NCBI RefSeq assembly: GCF_001442755.1
Contig: NZ_CP006367.1
Coordinates: 1,736,001 to 1,800,000, forward strand
Length of the DNA stretch: 64,000 bases
Source of the DNA: Aureimonas sp. AU20
Lineage (GTDB): Bacteria > Pseudomonadota > Alphaproteobacteria > Rhizobiales > Rhizobiaceae
Direction: 5' to 3'
Below are positions 18,814 to 27,423 of the stretch, piece after piece (position 1 is the first letter of the stretch; the number at the start of each line of letters is the position of its first letter). Both the position numbers and the translations under genes were made by a program. A model generated the notes under the pieces. That model was not told the origin of the DNA. It did not search any database and worked only from the letters and a program-made list of their open reading frames with translations.

Positions 18814-19707
18814 TCAGCGATAATGCACGCGCCGCTCGACGAAGCGGAACTGGACGAAGGTGAAGACCATGATGATGGCGATGACCATGAGGCTCTGCGC
18901 GGCAGCGCCGGAATAGTCGAGCCCTTCGAAGGCTTTCGCCACGATGTTGAAGACCATGACGTTGGTGGCGTTGTTGGGGCCGCCATAGGTGGTGCGGTCG
19001 ACGATGCCGTAGGTGTCCTTGCCGACGAAGCTTTCCGTCGCGATCAGAATCAAGAGGAGGAACAGCGTCGGCGTCAGCATCGGGATCTGGATGTCGATGG
19101 CGCGGCGCAGCGGGCCGGACCCATCCATGGCGGCGGCCTCGGTCAGCGAGCGCGGGATCGACTGAAGGCCCGCCAAAAGGAAGATGAAGCAGTAGCCGAC
19201 CCATTTCCAGACGAAGCAGGTGATGATCAGGATCATCGCGTGGCTGCCGTATTTCGCCGGGTTCCAAAAGTCGGGATGCGCCGCGTTGACGATCGCCATC
19301 AGCCCACGTTCGGGCGAGAGGATGAAGAGAAAGGCGGTGCCGACCGCCGGTCCGGCCAGGGCATAGGGCCAGATGTAGAAGAAGCGGAAGAACTTCGAGC
19401 CCTTGAGCTGCCGGTCAACGGCGAGAGCCAGGACCAGGGCGAGGGCGAGCGTGATGAAAGTGCTGGAACAGGCGAAGATCAGGCTGACGCGCACCGAGTT
19501 CCAATATTGGGTGTCGGCGAAGACGGAGGTGAAGTTCTCCCAGCCGACGAAGATGCGCTCGCCCGCGCCGCCGAAGGCCGGCTCCAGCGTGAAGGCCCAA
19601 TTCATGACCGAAACGGCCGGCCAGTAGAAGAAAAGGAAGATGAGCAGGAGCTGTGGCAGGGCGGCGACGGCCGGAACCCAGCGGCTCTTGAAGACGACGC
19701 GCTTCAT
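18814..19707 (-). CDS. ugpA: sn-glycerol-3-phosphate ABC transporter permease UgpA
   Basis: The 297-residue inner-membrane protein starts MKRVVFKSRWVPAVAALPQL, typical of UgpA, and carries six spans with an EAA loop (SLTEAAAMDGSGPLRRA). It follows ugpB after a 73-bp gap containing a long perfect hairpin, which probably lets the binding protein be made in excess over the membrane subunits. It pairs with UgpE to form the translocation path. Confidence 0.92.
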   Translation of the reverse strand: MKRVVFKSRWVPAVAALPQLLLIFLFFYWPAVSVMNWAFTLEPAFGGAGERIFVGWENFTSVFADTQYWNSVRVSLIFACSSTFITLALALVLALAVDRQLKGSKFFRFFYIWPYALAGPAVGTAFLFILSPERGLMAIVNAAHPDFWNPAKYGSHAMILIITCFVWKWVGYCFIFLLAGLQSIPRSLTEAAAMDGSGPLRRAIDIQIPMLTPTLFLLLILIATESFVGKDTYGIVDRTTYGGPNNATNVMVFNIVAKAFEGLDYSGAAAQSLMVIAIIMVFTFVQFRFVERRVHYR

Positions 19708-19727
19708 GGGAGATATCCGCTATGAGG

Positions 19728-19762
19728 CGCGCCGCCGGCCCCTGACGGAGACCGGCGGCGCG
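19728..19762 (-). other. Perfect 11-bp hairpin between ugpB and ugpA
   Basis: CGCGCCGCCGG (19728-19738) and CCGGCGGCGCG (19752-19762) pair perfectly around a 13-nt loop. In the transcript it follows the ugpB stop closely and has no T-run, so a role in partial attenuation or 3'-end protection of the binding-protein mRNA is more likely than complete termination. Confidence 0.7.
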
Positions 19763-19780
19763 GGTTGAAGGCAGGTCGGC

Positions 19781-21118
19781 TCAGTTCAGCGTCTGGCCGG
19801 CATAGGTCTTCTCGAAGCGGCGCAGCAGCGTGTTGGAGCGCGCGGCGGCTTCGTCGAGGCTCGTCTGGACGTCGGCGTTCTGCATGAAGATCGCCTCCAG
19901 CGCGGTCGAGAACTCCTTGCGGATCTGCGTGTAGTTGCCGAGGCGGATGCCGCGCGTGTTGTCGGAGGGCTCGGTGAAGCTCAGGCTCTCGATGGCGAGT
20001 TCGCGGCCCTTGAACTGCGGCTTGTCGTAGAAGCCGTTGGCCTTCATCGCCTGGAAACCGGTCTTGGTCACCGGGATGTAGCCGGTGACGGTGGACCACC
20101 ATTCCACCATGTCGGGCTGGGCGATGAAGTTCAGGAAGGCGGCCGCGCCCTTGTATTCGGCCTCGGGGCGATCCTTCATGACCCAGAGCGATGCGCCGCC
20201 GACGAGCGACTTCTGGCGCTCGGTGCCCTCGAAGACCGGCAGCATGGCGACATGCCACTCGACGCCGGCGGGAATGGTCTTGCCGACCGTGCCGTGATCG
20301 GCGATCGAGCTCATGGCCATTTGGCAGGTCTGCGACGAGAAGGCCGGGATCGGGTCCATGCCGAGCGCCTTGGTCTTCACGACGAAGAGCTTCTCGTCCG
20401 CCTGCTTCTTCCAGAACTTGATCTCGTCCACGACCTTCGTCTTATTGAAGACGACTTCCGCGTCGAGGCCCTTATAGCCGTTGGCCTGGGTGGCGATCGG
20501 CTGGTTGTGGATGGCGGAGAACTGGTCCAGCGAGAACCAAGGGTCGAAATTGATGGCCATCGGGCATTCGAAGCCCGCGTCCTTCAGCTTGCGGGCGTCA
20601 GTCGCGACCTGTTCCCAGGTCTTCGGCGCGTCCGTGATGCCGGCCTTCTTGAAGGCGTCGGCATTGTAGTAGAAGACGGCGGTCGAGGAATTGAAGGGGA
20701 AGGACTGCAGCTCGCCCTTCGCCGTGGCGAAGTAGTTGGCAATGCCGGGGAAGTAGTTGTCCCAGTCGATCTTGTAGCCGCTGTCGGCCATCAGCTTCTT
20801 GGCGGGGACGAAGGCGTTCGACATCATGAGGTCGAGCGTGCCGGCGTCGTAGACCTGGGTGATCGCCGGGTGCTTCTTGGCGCGATAGGCGGCGATCGTG
20901 TTCTGCAGGTTGGTGTCGTAGGCGCCCTGGCTGACGCAGTTGATTTCGTAGTCCGTCTGCGAGGCATTGAACTTGGTGCAGGCTTCCTGCACCCGCTCGC
21001 CGAGATCGCCAGAAAGGCCGTGCCAGAACTCGAACTTGACCGGGGCGGCCTGCGCCGTGCCCGACAGACCTGCCAAAAGCGCAAGCGCGCTCGCCGCGCC
21101 GAAGATTTTCGTCAGCAT
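19781..21118 (-). CDS. ugpB: sn-glycerol-3-phosphate-binding periplasmic protein UgpB
   Basis: The 445-residue protein has a Sec signal peptide (residues 1-24, ending GTAQAA) and the UgpB-like mature start PVKFEFWHGLSGDLGERV. Internal segments such as QGAYDTNLQNTIAAYRA, QVYDAGTLDLM and SFPFNSSTAVFYYN are characteristic of UgpB. It is the first gene of the ugp operon and faces the glycerophosphodiesterase gene. The 264-bp divergent region to the preferred phosphodiesterase start carries two inverted repeats but no convincing PHO box, although ugp genes are commonly phosphate-controlled. Confidence 0.93.
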   Translation of the reverse strand: MLTKIFGAASALALLAGLSGTAQAAPVKFEFWHGLSGDLGERVQEACTKFNASQTDYEINCVSQGAYDTNLQNTIAAYRAKKHPAITQVYDAGTLDLMMSNAFVPAKKLMADSGYKIDWDNYFPGIANYFATAKGELQSFPFNSSTAVFYYNADAFKKAGITDAPKTWEQVATDARKLKDAGFECPMAINFDPWFSLDQFSAIHNQPIATQANGYKGLDAEVVFNKTKVVDEIKFWKKQADEKLFVVKTKALGMDPIPAFSSQTCQMAMSSIADHGTVGKTIPAGVEWHVAMLPVFEGTERQKSLVGGASLWVMKDRPEAEYKGAAAFLNFIAQPDMVEWWSTVTGYIPVTKTGFQAMKANGFYDKPQFKGRELAIESLSFTEPSDNTRGIRLGNYTQIRKEFSTALEAIFMQNADVQTSLDEAAARSNTLLRRFEKTYAGQTLN

Positions 21119-21225
21119 CTTAGCCCCATCGATCCGAAAAATTGTTGCCGAACTCTTGTTGTTCGTCGCGGCGCTCTACTAGGTAATGGCGGACGGCGAG
21201 TACAATGAAGTTTGGATGACGGTCC

Positions 21226-21255
21226 GTGAAACAGACATTCGCGGTTTTGTTTCAC
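21226..21255. promoter_or_regulatory. Inverted repeat upstream of ugpB
   Basis: GTGAAACA (21226-21233) and TGTTTCAC (21248-21255) form perfect 8-bp arms 14 bp apart, in the divergent region between ugpB and the phosphodiesterase gene. It could be a regulator-binding site; I cannot name the regulator. Confidence 0.45.
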
Positions 21256-21280
21256 ATCCGTCAAAAATCCATGACGAGAC

Positions 21281-21296
21281 TGTCACCGAGGTGACA
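21281..21296. promoter_or_regulatory. Palindrome in the ugp/phosphodiesterase divergent region
   Basis: TGTCACC-GA-GGTGACA is a palindrome with 7-bp arms. It contains a sequence that mimics a ribosome binding site for an ATG at 21296. Because the following 29 codons have weak G/C third-position bias, I treat the palindrome as a candidate operator and place the gene start downstream. Confidence 0.45.
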
Positions 21297-21382
21297 TGAG
21301 GTCCGTGCTAGCGCCCGGCTCGGCGTCCACCGCTTCTCGCCGTGAGATCAGCCTTTCCCCTTCACAAATCGTCCGAGCCCCC

Positions 21383-22267
21383 ATGACCTCCCGTTTCGCC
21401 GCTCCCGCCGCCGAGCCGCTGTCGCTGCGCTCTCCCGTTCTGGATTTCGACCCGGCCGATATCCTGGTGATCGCCCATCGCGGCTCCTGGGCGCGGGCGC
21501 CCGAAAACTCTATCCAAGCCATTCGCGACGCCATCGCGCTCGGCGTCGGCATGGTGGAGATCGACGTGCGCCAAGCCGCCGACGGCGCGATGGTGGTGAT
21601 CCACGACGACACGCTGGACCGCACCACGGAAGGAACCGGCCCCGTCCGCGCTGAGACGGGCGAGGCCATCCGCCGGATGCGGCTTCGTGAGCGGGGCGGC
21701 GGCAAGGGCGCGGCACTGACGGAGAAGCGGGTGCCTTCGCTCTTCGAGGCGCTGGAAGAGGCGCGCGGGCGCGTGCTCGTCAATATCGACACCAAGTCGG
21801 TGAGCGAGCTGCCGGCGGTCTCGGCCGAAATCCTCAGCGGCGGCTTCGGCGCCGGCGTGGTCGTAAAGGCCGAGCTGAAATCCGGCGAGCTGGCGCAGCT
21901 GCCGACCGATCATCCCGCCTTCGGCCCGCTGCCCTTCATGCCAGTCGTCGTCTCGGCGCCGCAGGGCTTTGCCGGCGATCTCGCCGCGCTGGCGCCGCTG
22001 TCGCCGTTCATGATCGAGTGCAAGCCCCATTGCGTCGCCGATCTGGAAACGGGCATGGAAGTGGCGCGCACGATCGGCGCGCGGATTTGGCTCAACACGC
22101 TGGACGTGGCTCACATGACCGACTTCAACGACACGGCGGCCATGGCCGACCCCGACGCCATCTGGGGGCGGTTGCTCGATCTCGGCGTCGGCGCGATGCA
22201 GACCGACGAGTCGCAGGCTCTCGTCGCCTATCTCGCCGGGCGCGGTCTTAAGAGCGCCCGTCCGTGA
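21383..22267 (+). CDS. Glycerophosphodiester phosphodiesterase
   Basis: The 294-residue protein is a GDPD-family TIM barrel. The catalytic set is visible: His32-Arg33 in AHRG, Glu59 and Asp61 in VEIDV, and His74 in VIHDDTLDRTT. It hydrolyses glycerophosphodiesters to glycerol-3-phosphate and an alcohol and has no signal peptide, so it acts inside on compounds brought in by UgpBAEC, as UgpQ does in enterobacteria. The start at 21383 is preferred over an ATG at 21296 on codon usage. The stop overlaps the next gene's GTG start (GTGA). Confidence 0.88.
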   Translation: MTSRFAAPAAEPLSLRSPVLDFDPADILVIAHRGSWARAPENSIQAIRDAIALGVGMVEIDVRQAADGAMVVIHDDTLDRTTEGTGPVRAETGEAIRRMRLRERGGGKGAALTEKRVPSLFEALEEARGRVLVNIDTKSVSELPAVSAEILSGGFGAGVVVKAELKSGELAQLPTDHPAFGPLPFMPVVVSAPQGFAGDLAALAPLSPFMIECKPHCVADLETGMEVARTIGARIWLNTLDVAHMTDFNDTAAMADPDAIWGRLLDLGVGAMQTDESQALVAYLAGRGLKSARP

Positions 22268-23049
22268 CGCTCGCGCGCATGGCGCGCCGCGACGCGGCGA
22301 GCGAGATCGTGAAGGCCGCAGCGAACGACGCGCTCGGCTTCTTCTCGCAGCGCGCGGGGCTGGCGGTCGAGACCAAGGCCGGTCCGCGCGATTTCGTGTC
22401 CGACGCCGATCGCACGATCGAGACGCGCGTGCGCGCCCTGCTGGCCGAGCGCTTCCCAGGCGAGGCCGTGGTCGGCGAGGAAGCGGGCGGAGAGACCGCC
22501 GCGCGCTACTGGATCGTCGATCCCATCGACGGCACGTCGAACTTCCTCGCCGGCTCGCCGCTCTGGGGCGTGTCGCTCGGCTTCGTGGAGGAGGGCGAGC
22601 CCACCGTCGGCGCCATCGCCGCGCCGTGCCTCGGCGAGCTCATGGCCGGGGCCAAGGGGGCCGGCGTCCTGCGCAACGGCGTTCCGTTCGAGCGCCGGGT
22701 CACGGTCGAAGGGCTGGGTCTGGTGTCGCTTGGAGACAGTCCCGGCGAGGATTTGGAGGCCGCGATCGCGCTGCAGCGCCGCCTGCGCGAGCGGAACTGG
22801 ATCGTGGAATCCTTTCACTGCACGTCGGTCTCCATGCTGTTTGCCGCGCTCGGTCGTTTCGACGGGCACATCCAGCCGGTGACGACGATGTGGGACATCG
22901 CCGGCGGCGCCGCGATCTGCCGCGAACTGGGGCTGGAGGTCGAGATCGGCCAGCACGCGGACGGCGCCTATGCCATCCATGCAGGGACGGCCGCGCTCCT
23001 GCGCGATGCGCTCGAAGAAGGCGAGAGGGCGGGCGTCGCCGCCCAATAG
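22264..23049 (+). CDS. Inositol monophosphatase family protein
   Basis: The 261-residue enzyme has the IMPase metal-site motifs: GEE at 71-73, DPIDGTSN at 86-93 and WDIAGGAA near residue 210. Family members remove phosphate from inositol phosphates, histidinol phosphate, glycerol phosphate or PAP. The GTG start overlaps the phosphodiesterase stop; an ATG at 22279 is possible. Coupling to a glycerophosphodiesterase suggests that it may act on a phosphorylated alcohol released from imported phosphodiesters, but this is inference. A terminator-like hairpin follows. Confidence 0.88.
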   Translation: MTLARMARRDAASEIVKAAANDALGFFSQRAGLAVETKAGPRDFVSDADRTIETRVRALLAERFPGEAVVGEEAGGETAARYWIVDPIDGTSNFLAGSPLWGVSLGFVEEGEPTVGAIAAPCLGELMAGAKGAGVLRNGVPFERRVTVEGLGLVSLGDSPGEDLEAAIALQRRLRERNWIVESFHCTSVSMLFAALGRFDGHIQPVTTMWDIAGGAAICRELGLEVEIGQHADGAYAIHAGTAALLRDALEEGERAGVAAQ

Positions 23050-23066
23050 TCTCCCGCCGAACAGGC

Positions 23067-23104
23067 AAAAAGGCCCCCGTCGATCGCTCGGCGCGGGCTT
23101 TATT
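23067..23104. terminator. Bidirectional terminator
   Basis: Between two convergent genes, AAAAAGGCCCCCG and CGCGGGCTTT form an A/T-flanked GC stem with one mismatch and a loop of about 12 nt. T-runs lie on both sides (TTTATTAT on the plus strand, CCTTTTT on the minus strand), so it can end both the phosphatase and the tartrate-dehydrogenase-like transcripts. Confidence 0.75.
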
Positions 23105-23126
23105 ATGTCAGGGGATCGCGCCGAGA

Positions 23127-24206
23127 TCAGCCCTCGAAGACGCGCAGCACGGCATCGCCAGCCTGGCCGGTCGAGGCCTCGCCCTTGAGATCGCGCGTGC
23201 GTCCCTCCGGCGTCTGAAGCGCGGTTTCGATCGCCGCGACGAGGGCCGCTGCGGCTTCCGTCTCGCCGAGATGCTCCAGCATCATCGCCGCCGTCCAGAT
23301 CTGGCCGATCGGATTGGCGATGGCCTGGCCCGCGATGTCGGGCGCCGAGCCGTGGACCGGCTCGAACAAGGAGGGGAAGCGCCCTTCCGGGTTGATGTTG
23401 GCCGAGGGCGCGATGCCGATCGTGCCCGTGCAGGCCGGACCGAGATCGGAGAGGATGTCACCGAAGAGGTTGGAGCCCACCACCACGTCGAACCGGTCCG
23501 GGTTCAGGACGAAATGCGCGGTGAGAATGTCGATATGGTACTTGTCCCGCCGCACGTCGGGATAGTCCGCGCCCACGGCCTCGACCCGCGAATCCCACCA
23601 GGGCATGGTGATGGCGATGCCGTTGGACTTGGTGGCCGAGGTCAGGTGCTTCTTCGGCCGGGCCTTTGCCAGATCGAAGGCGAAGCGCAGGATGCGGTCC
23701 GTTCCGTGGCGGCTCATCACCGTTTCCTGGATCACCACCTCGCGCTCGGTGCCAGGGAACATGGTGCCGCCGACGGCGGAATATTCGCCTTCCGTGTTCT
23801 CGCGCACCACCATGAAGTCGATGTCGCCGGGCTCGCGGCCCTTCAGCGGGCAGGGCACGCCCGGCATGAGGCGCACCGGGCGAAGATTCACATACTGGTC
23901 GAACTCGCGGCGGAACTGCAGGAGCGAGCCCCAGAGCGAGATGTGGTCGGGCACTTTCTGCGGCCAGCCGACGGCGCCGAAGAAGATCGCGTCCATCGGC
24001 GAAAGGATCGCCTTCCAGTCGTCCGGCAGCATCTTGCCGTGCTGGAGATAATAATCGCAGGAGGCAAATTCGTGGTGCCGGAGGTCCAGCGTGAAGCCGA
24101 AGCGACGCGCCGCCGCCTCCAAGAGCTTGACGCCCTCGGGCATGACTTCGAGGCCGATCCCGTCCCCCGGGATCACGGCGATCGTGTAATGTCTGGTCTC
24201 GCTCAT
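23127..24206 (-). CDS. Tartrate/D-malate dehydrogenase-type beta-decarboxylating dehydrogenase
   Basis: The 359-residue protein belongs to the isocitrate/isopropylmalate dehydrogenase family, closest in features to tartrate dehydrogenase/decarboxylase and D-malate dehydrogenase (TtuC/DmlA). Landmarks are IPGDGIG near 12-18, the arginine set in QFRREFDQYVNLRPVRL, Tyr in ENTEGEYSAVGG, Lys in TSATKSNG and the metal aspartates in GDILSDLG. It oxidises a 2-hydroxy-dicarboxylate with NAD+, Mn2+ and K+. The start at 24206 is preferred to 24224 because GGGAGAGGG lies upstream. It is the last gene of the six-gene importer operon. Confidence 0.85.
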   Translation of the reverse strand: MSETRHYTIAVIPGDGIGLEVMPEGVKLLEAAARRFGFTLDLRHHEFASCDYYLQHGKMLPDDWKAILSPMDAIFFGAVGWPQKVPDHISLWGSLLQFRREFDQYVNLRPVRLMPGVPCPLKGREPGDIDFMVVRENTEGEYSAVGGTMFPGTEREVVIQETVMSRHGTDRILRFAFDLAKARPKKHLTSATKSNGIAITMPWWDSRVEAVGADYPDVRRDKYHIDILTAHFVLNPDRFDVVVGSNLFGDILSDLGPACTGTIGIAPSANINPEGRFPSLFEPVHGSAPDIAGQAIANPIGQIWTAAMMLEHLGETEAAAALVAAIETALQTPEGRTRDLKGEASTGQAGDAVLRVFEG

Positions 24207-24220
24207 ATCGACCCTCTCCC

Positions 24221-25603
24221 TCAAGCCGCCAGGGCGCCGCGAATGTCGGGGATCTCGAGCAGCCCGTCCAGCACCGCCTCGAACCGGTCGACGAGCAGGT
24301 CGATCTCCTCGATCGTGCAGACCAGCGGCGGGGCGAAGCCGACGATGTCGTCTGCGAAGGCGCGGAAGATCAGCCCCTTCTCGTAGCCGAGGCGGCTGAG
24401 ATACTCGGCGACCTTGAGGTCGGCCGTGGGCTTCAGGCGCTTCTGCTTGTCGGTCACCAGCTCGACGCCCGCGAGCAGGCCGCGCACTCTGACGTCGCCG
24501 ACCAGCGGATGGCTTTCCAGCGCCTGCAGGCGCTGCGTGAAATGGGCGCCCGAGCGCTGGCCGTTCGCCAGGATGCCGCCCTCGGTGTAGAGGCGCAGCA
24601 CTTCGAGGCCGACGGCGGCCGAAACCGGATGGGCGGAATAGGTGAAGCCGTGGCCGATCGGCTTGCCGGCCGGCGCGTTGTCGGCGATCGCCCGGTAGAT
24701 CGTGTCGGACAGGAGCACCGCGCCCATCGGCGAATAGCCGGATGTGAGGCCCTTGGCGACCGTCATCAGATCGGGCACCACGCCGTCATGCTCGCAGCCG
24801 AAGAGCGGGCCGGTGCGCCCGAAGCCGGTGATGACCTCGTCGGCGACAAAGAGAATGTCGAGTTCGCGGCAGGCCTCGCGCATCGCCTTCAGCCAGCCGT
24901 CGGGCGGCACGATCACGCCGCCCGAACCCTGCACCGGCTCGACGAAGAAGGCCGCGACATTCTCCGCCCCCAGTTCCTCGACCTTGGCGCGCAGCGCCGC
25001 GACGGAGGAGGCGATGACGCTGGCATCGTCCGATCCGTTCGGGTTGCGATAGGGATAGGGCGAGGCGATGTGGTGCTGGATCGGCATCGGCGCGTCGAAC
25101 CCGTCATGGAAGACGGGGAGCGCGGTGAGGCCCGCGCCGACCGTGGAAGAGCCATGATAGCCGCGCTGGAGGGCGATCATGTGCTTCTTGGTCGGGCGGC
25201 CCGTCACATTGTAGAAATAGCGGATGAAGCGCACGGCCGAATCCACAGCGTCCGAGCCGCCGAGCGTGAAGTAGACATGGTTGAGATCACCCGGCGCCAG
25301 CTCTGCGATGCCGGCGGCCAGCCGGATGGCGGGCTCGGAGGAGAAGTGGAAATAGCCGGTGGCATAGGGCAGGCGGCGCATCTGCTCGGCCGCCGCTTCC
25401 ACGATCGACTCGTGCCCGTAGCCGACATTGACGCACCAGAGGCCGGAGAAGCCGTCGATCAACTCGCGCCCCTCGCTGTCGGTCAGCATCACGCCCTTGG
25501 CCGACTGAAGCACGGTGGCACCGCGCTTCTCGTGCCCGCTCCAGGACACGACGGGGTGGATCAGGTGCTCGCGATCGAGTTCGATCAGGGAGTTGGCGCG
25601 CAT
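24221..25603 (-). CDS. Class III (omega) aminotransferase
   Basis: The 460-residue PLP enzyme has Asp255 in VADEVITGFGRTG and the Schiff-base Lys284 in TVAKGLTSGY. The region LGGSDAVDSAVRFIRYF, with SDA instead of SEA, and GYHGSST fit the group of pyruvate-dependent amine/beta-amino acid transaminases (SpuC-like putrescine-pyruvate, omega-amino acid-pyruvate). It would convert an omega-amine to an aldehyde. A leader hairpin lies just upstream, and the gene follows the ABC ATPase gene by 145 bp on the same strand, so it probably processes what the importer brings in. Confidence 0.87.
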   Translation of the reverse strand: MRANSLIELDREHLIHPVVSWSGHEKRGATVLQSAKGVMLTDSEGRELIDGFSGLWCVNVGYGHESIVEAAAEQMRRLPYATGYFHFSSEPAIRLAAGIAELAPGDLNHVYFTLGGSDAVDSAVRFIRYFYNVTGRPTKKHMIALQRGYHGSSTVGAGLTALPVFHDGFDAPMPIQHHIASPYPYRNPNGSDDASVIASSVAALRAKVEELGAENVAAFFVEPVQGSGGVIVPPDGWLKAMREACRELDILFVADEVITGFGRTGPLFGCEHDGVVPDLMTVAKGLTSGYSPMGAVLLSDTIYRAIADNAPAGKPIGHGFTYSAHPVSAAVGLEVLRLYTEGGILANGQRSGAHFTQRLQALESHPLVGDVRVRGLLAGVELVTDKQKRLKPTADLKVAEYLSRLGYEKGLIFRAFADDIVGFAPPLVCTIEEIDLLVDRFEAVLDGLLEIPDIRGALAA

Positions 25604-25608
25604 GGGAC

Positions 25609-25634
25609 GGGCTCCGGTGGAAAGGCTGGAGCCC
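25609..25634 (-). other. Leader hairpin before the aminotransferase gene
   Basis: GGGCTCC (25609-25615) and GGAGCCC (25628-25634) pair perfectly with a 12-nt loop, ending six bases upstream of the aminotransferase ATG on the minus-strand transcript. It may occlude the ribosome binding site or protect a processed mRNA end. Confidence 0.45.
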
Positions 25635-25748
25635 GAGATTGATCCCGTTCGCGCGGAAGATGGTGCCGGGGCCGGCGCGTGCGCGGCCCATTTCGAAGCG
25701 TTTGCGGGCGGCGTTCCGGCAGAAGATCGCGGCTGAAGCCGCCCCCCG

Positions 25749-27422
25749 TCAGGCCGCCTGCTGGCGCTTGGCGTTCACCTCGTCCAGCCAGCCGGTGCGC
25801 AGTTCCGGCACGGAGGAAAGGAGCAGCTTGGTGTAGTCCTCGCGCGGGTTGGCGAGCAGCGTTTCGGTCGGCCCGCTTTCCACGATGCGCCCGTTCTGGA
25901 GCACCAGGACCTCGTCGCTGATGGCGCGCACCACGCCGAGATCGTGGCTGATGAAGACATAGGACACGGCGAGTTCGCGCTTCAGCTCGGCCAGAAGGTC
26001 GAGGATCGCCTCGGCCACCACCGTGTCGAGCGCCGAGGTGACCTCGTCGCAAAGGATCACGTCGGGATCGGCGGCGAGCGCCCGGGCGAGATTGGCGCGC
26101 TGCTTCTGCCCGCCCGACATTTCGGACGGCAGACGGTCGAGAACGCCGGCGGGCAGGCGCACGAGATCGAGCAGCCTCAACGTGCGCTTCTGTCGTTCGG
26201 CGGCACCGAGGCCATGATAGAAGGCGAGGGGGCGGCCGAGGATCTCGCCGATCGTCTGCGCCGGGTTCAGCGCCGTGTCGGCGTTCTGGAAGACGATCTG
26301 CACGCGGCGAAGCTCGTCGCGCGGGCGCTCGTTTAGGGACGGCGCCAGGACCTTGCCGGCGAGCCGCACCTCGCCCCGCGACGCCGGCAGGATGCCGGCG
26401 ACGACGCGCGCGAGCGTCGACTTGCCCGACCCGGACTCTCCGATGACGCCCAGCGTGCCGCCCTTGGGCAGACGGAATCCGACATCGTCTAGAATGCGCA
26501 CCTTGGGGCTGCCGTCGCGCTCGCGCTGGCCATAGCCGGCCAGAATTCCCTTGGCTTCCAGAATGGGCGCTGCGGCATGGTCCGGTCCGGGCGCGCCCTC
26601 GCGCCGGCTGGCGGGCTCGGCGGCGGCCAGGAGCTGGCGGGTATAAGGGTCCTTGGCGTCGGTGATGATCTCCTGCGTCGGCGCCACTTCCTTCAGGCGG
26701 CCGTCGCGCAGCACGGCGATGCGATCGGCGATCTGTGCCACCACGGCAAGGTCGTGGCTGACATAGATGCCGGTGATGCCGCGATCGCGCACCGCCTTCT
26801 TGAACGAGCAGAGAACCTCGATCTGCGTGGTGACGTCGAGCGCGGTCGTCGGCTCGTCGAAGATCACGAGGTCGGGGTCGTTCAACAGCGCCATGGCGGC
26901 GAGGAGCCGCTGCAACTGTCCGCCCGAGACCTGATGCGGATAGCGGTCGCCGATCGTGTCGGGATGCGGCAGGGCGAGTTCGCGAAACAGCGCCTTGGCC
27001 TTGGTTCGCGCCTCGTCCGCGCCCATCGAGCCGTGAATCACAGCGCTTTCGATGACCTGCGCCATGATCGTGCGGCTGGGATTGAACGAGGCCGCCGCGC
27101 TCTGCGCGATATAGGCGATGCGGTTGCCCCGGATCTGGCGTAGCGCCTTCTCGCCCGCCGCCGTGATGTCGGTGCCGAACACTTCGACATGGCCGGAATG
27201 GATGTGGCAGCCCTTGCGGGCATAGCCCATCGTGGCGAGCGCGATCGTGGTCTTGCCCGAGCCGGACTCGCCGATCAGCGCCAGGACCTCGCCGCGCTGG
27301 ATGGTGAAGTCGATATTCTCGACGATCACGGTTTCCTCGCGCCGCTCGCGCGCCACGACGCGAAGGCCCTTGACCACGACCTGGCCGGAGGTGCGAAGCC
27401 CGCTTGCCTTGAGATCCGTCAT
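25749..27422 (-). CDS. Peptide-type ABC transporter, two ATPase domains fused (DppD-DppF)
   Basis: The 557-residue protein contains two complete ABC ATPase domains in tandem. The first has Walker A GESGSGKTT at 51-59, signature VSGGQLQRL and FDEPTTALD. The second has GESGSGKST near residue 360, MSGGQKQRA and CDEVTSALD. This is the fused DppD-DppF/YejF arrangement found with oligopeptide, nickel and opine importers. The start at 27422 lies 1 bp after the upstream permease stop; an upstream in-frame ATG would overlap that gene. It energises the permeases at 27424-29264. Confidence 0.92.
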   Translation of the reverse strand: MTDLKASGLRTSGQVVVKGLRVVARERREETVIVENIDFTIQRGEVLALIGESGSGKTTIALATMGYARKGCHIHSGHVEVFGTDITAAGEKALRQIRGNRIAYIAQSAAASFNPSRTIMAQVIESAVIHGSMGADEARTKAKALFRELALPHPDTIGDRYPHQVSGGQLQRLLAAMALLNDPDLVIFDEPTTALDVTTQIEVLCSFKKAVRDRGITGIYVSHDLAVVAQIADRIAVLRDGRLKEVAPTQEIITDAKDPYTRQLLAAAEPASRREGAPGPDHAAAPILEAKGILAGYGQRERDGSPKVRILDDVGFRLPKGGTLGVIGESGSGKSTLARVVAGILPASRGEVRLAGKVLAPSLNERPRDELRRVQIVFQNADTALNPAQTIGEILGRPLAFYHGLGAAERQKRTLRLLDLVRLPAGVLDRLPSEMSGGQKQRANLARALAADPDVILCDEVTSALDTVVAEAILDLLAELKRELAVSYVFISHDLGVVRAISDEVLVLQNGRIVESGPTETLLANPREDYTKLLLSSVPELRTGWLDEVNAKRQQAA

Positions 27423-27423
27423 G

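Noticed and set aside
21119..21295. PHO box upstream of ugpB
   Set aside because: I looked for two CTGTCAT-like direct repeats 11 bp apart on both strands and found only inverted TGTCACC/GGTGACA and isolated half-matches.
21296..21382. Longer N-terminus for the glycerophosphodiesterase from ATG 21296
   Set aside because: A ribosome-binding-like GAGGTG is present, but it is part of a palindrome and the 29 codons have weak G/C third positions. It cannot be fully excluded.
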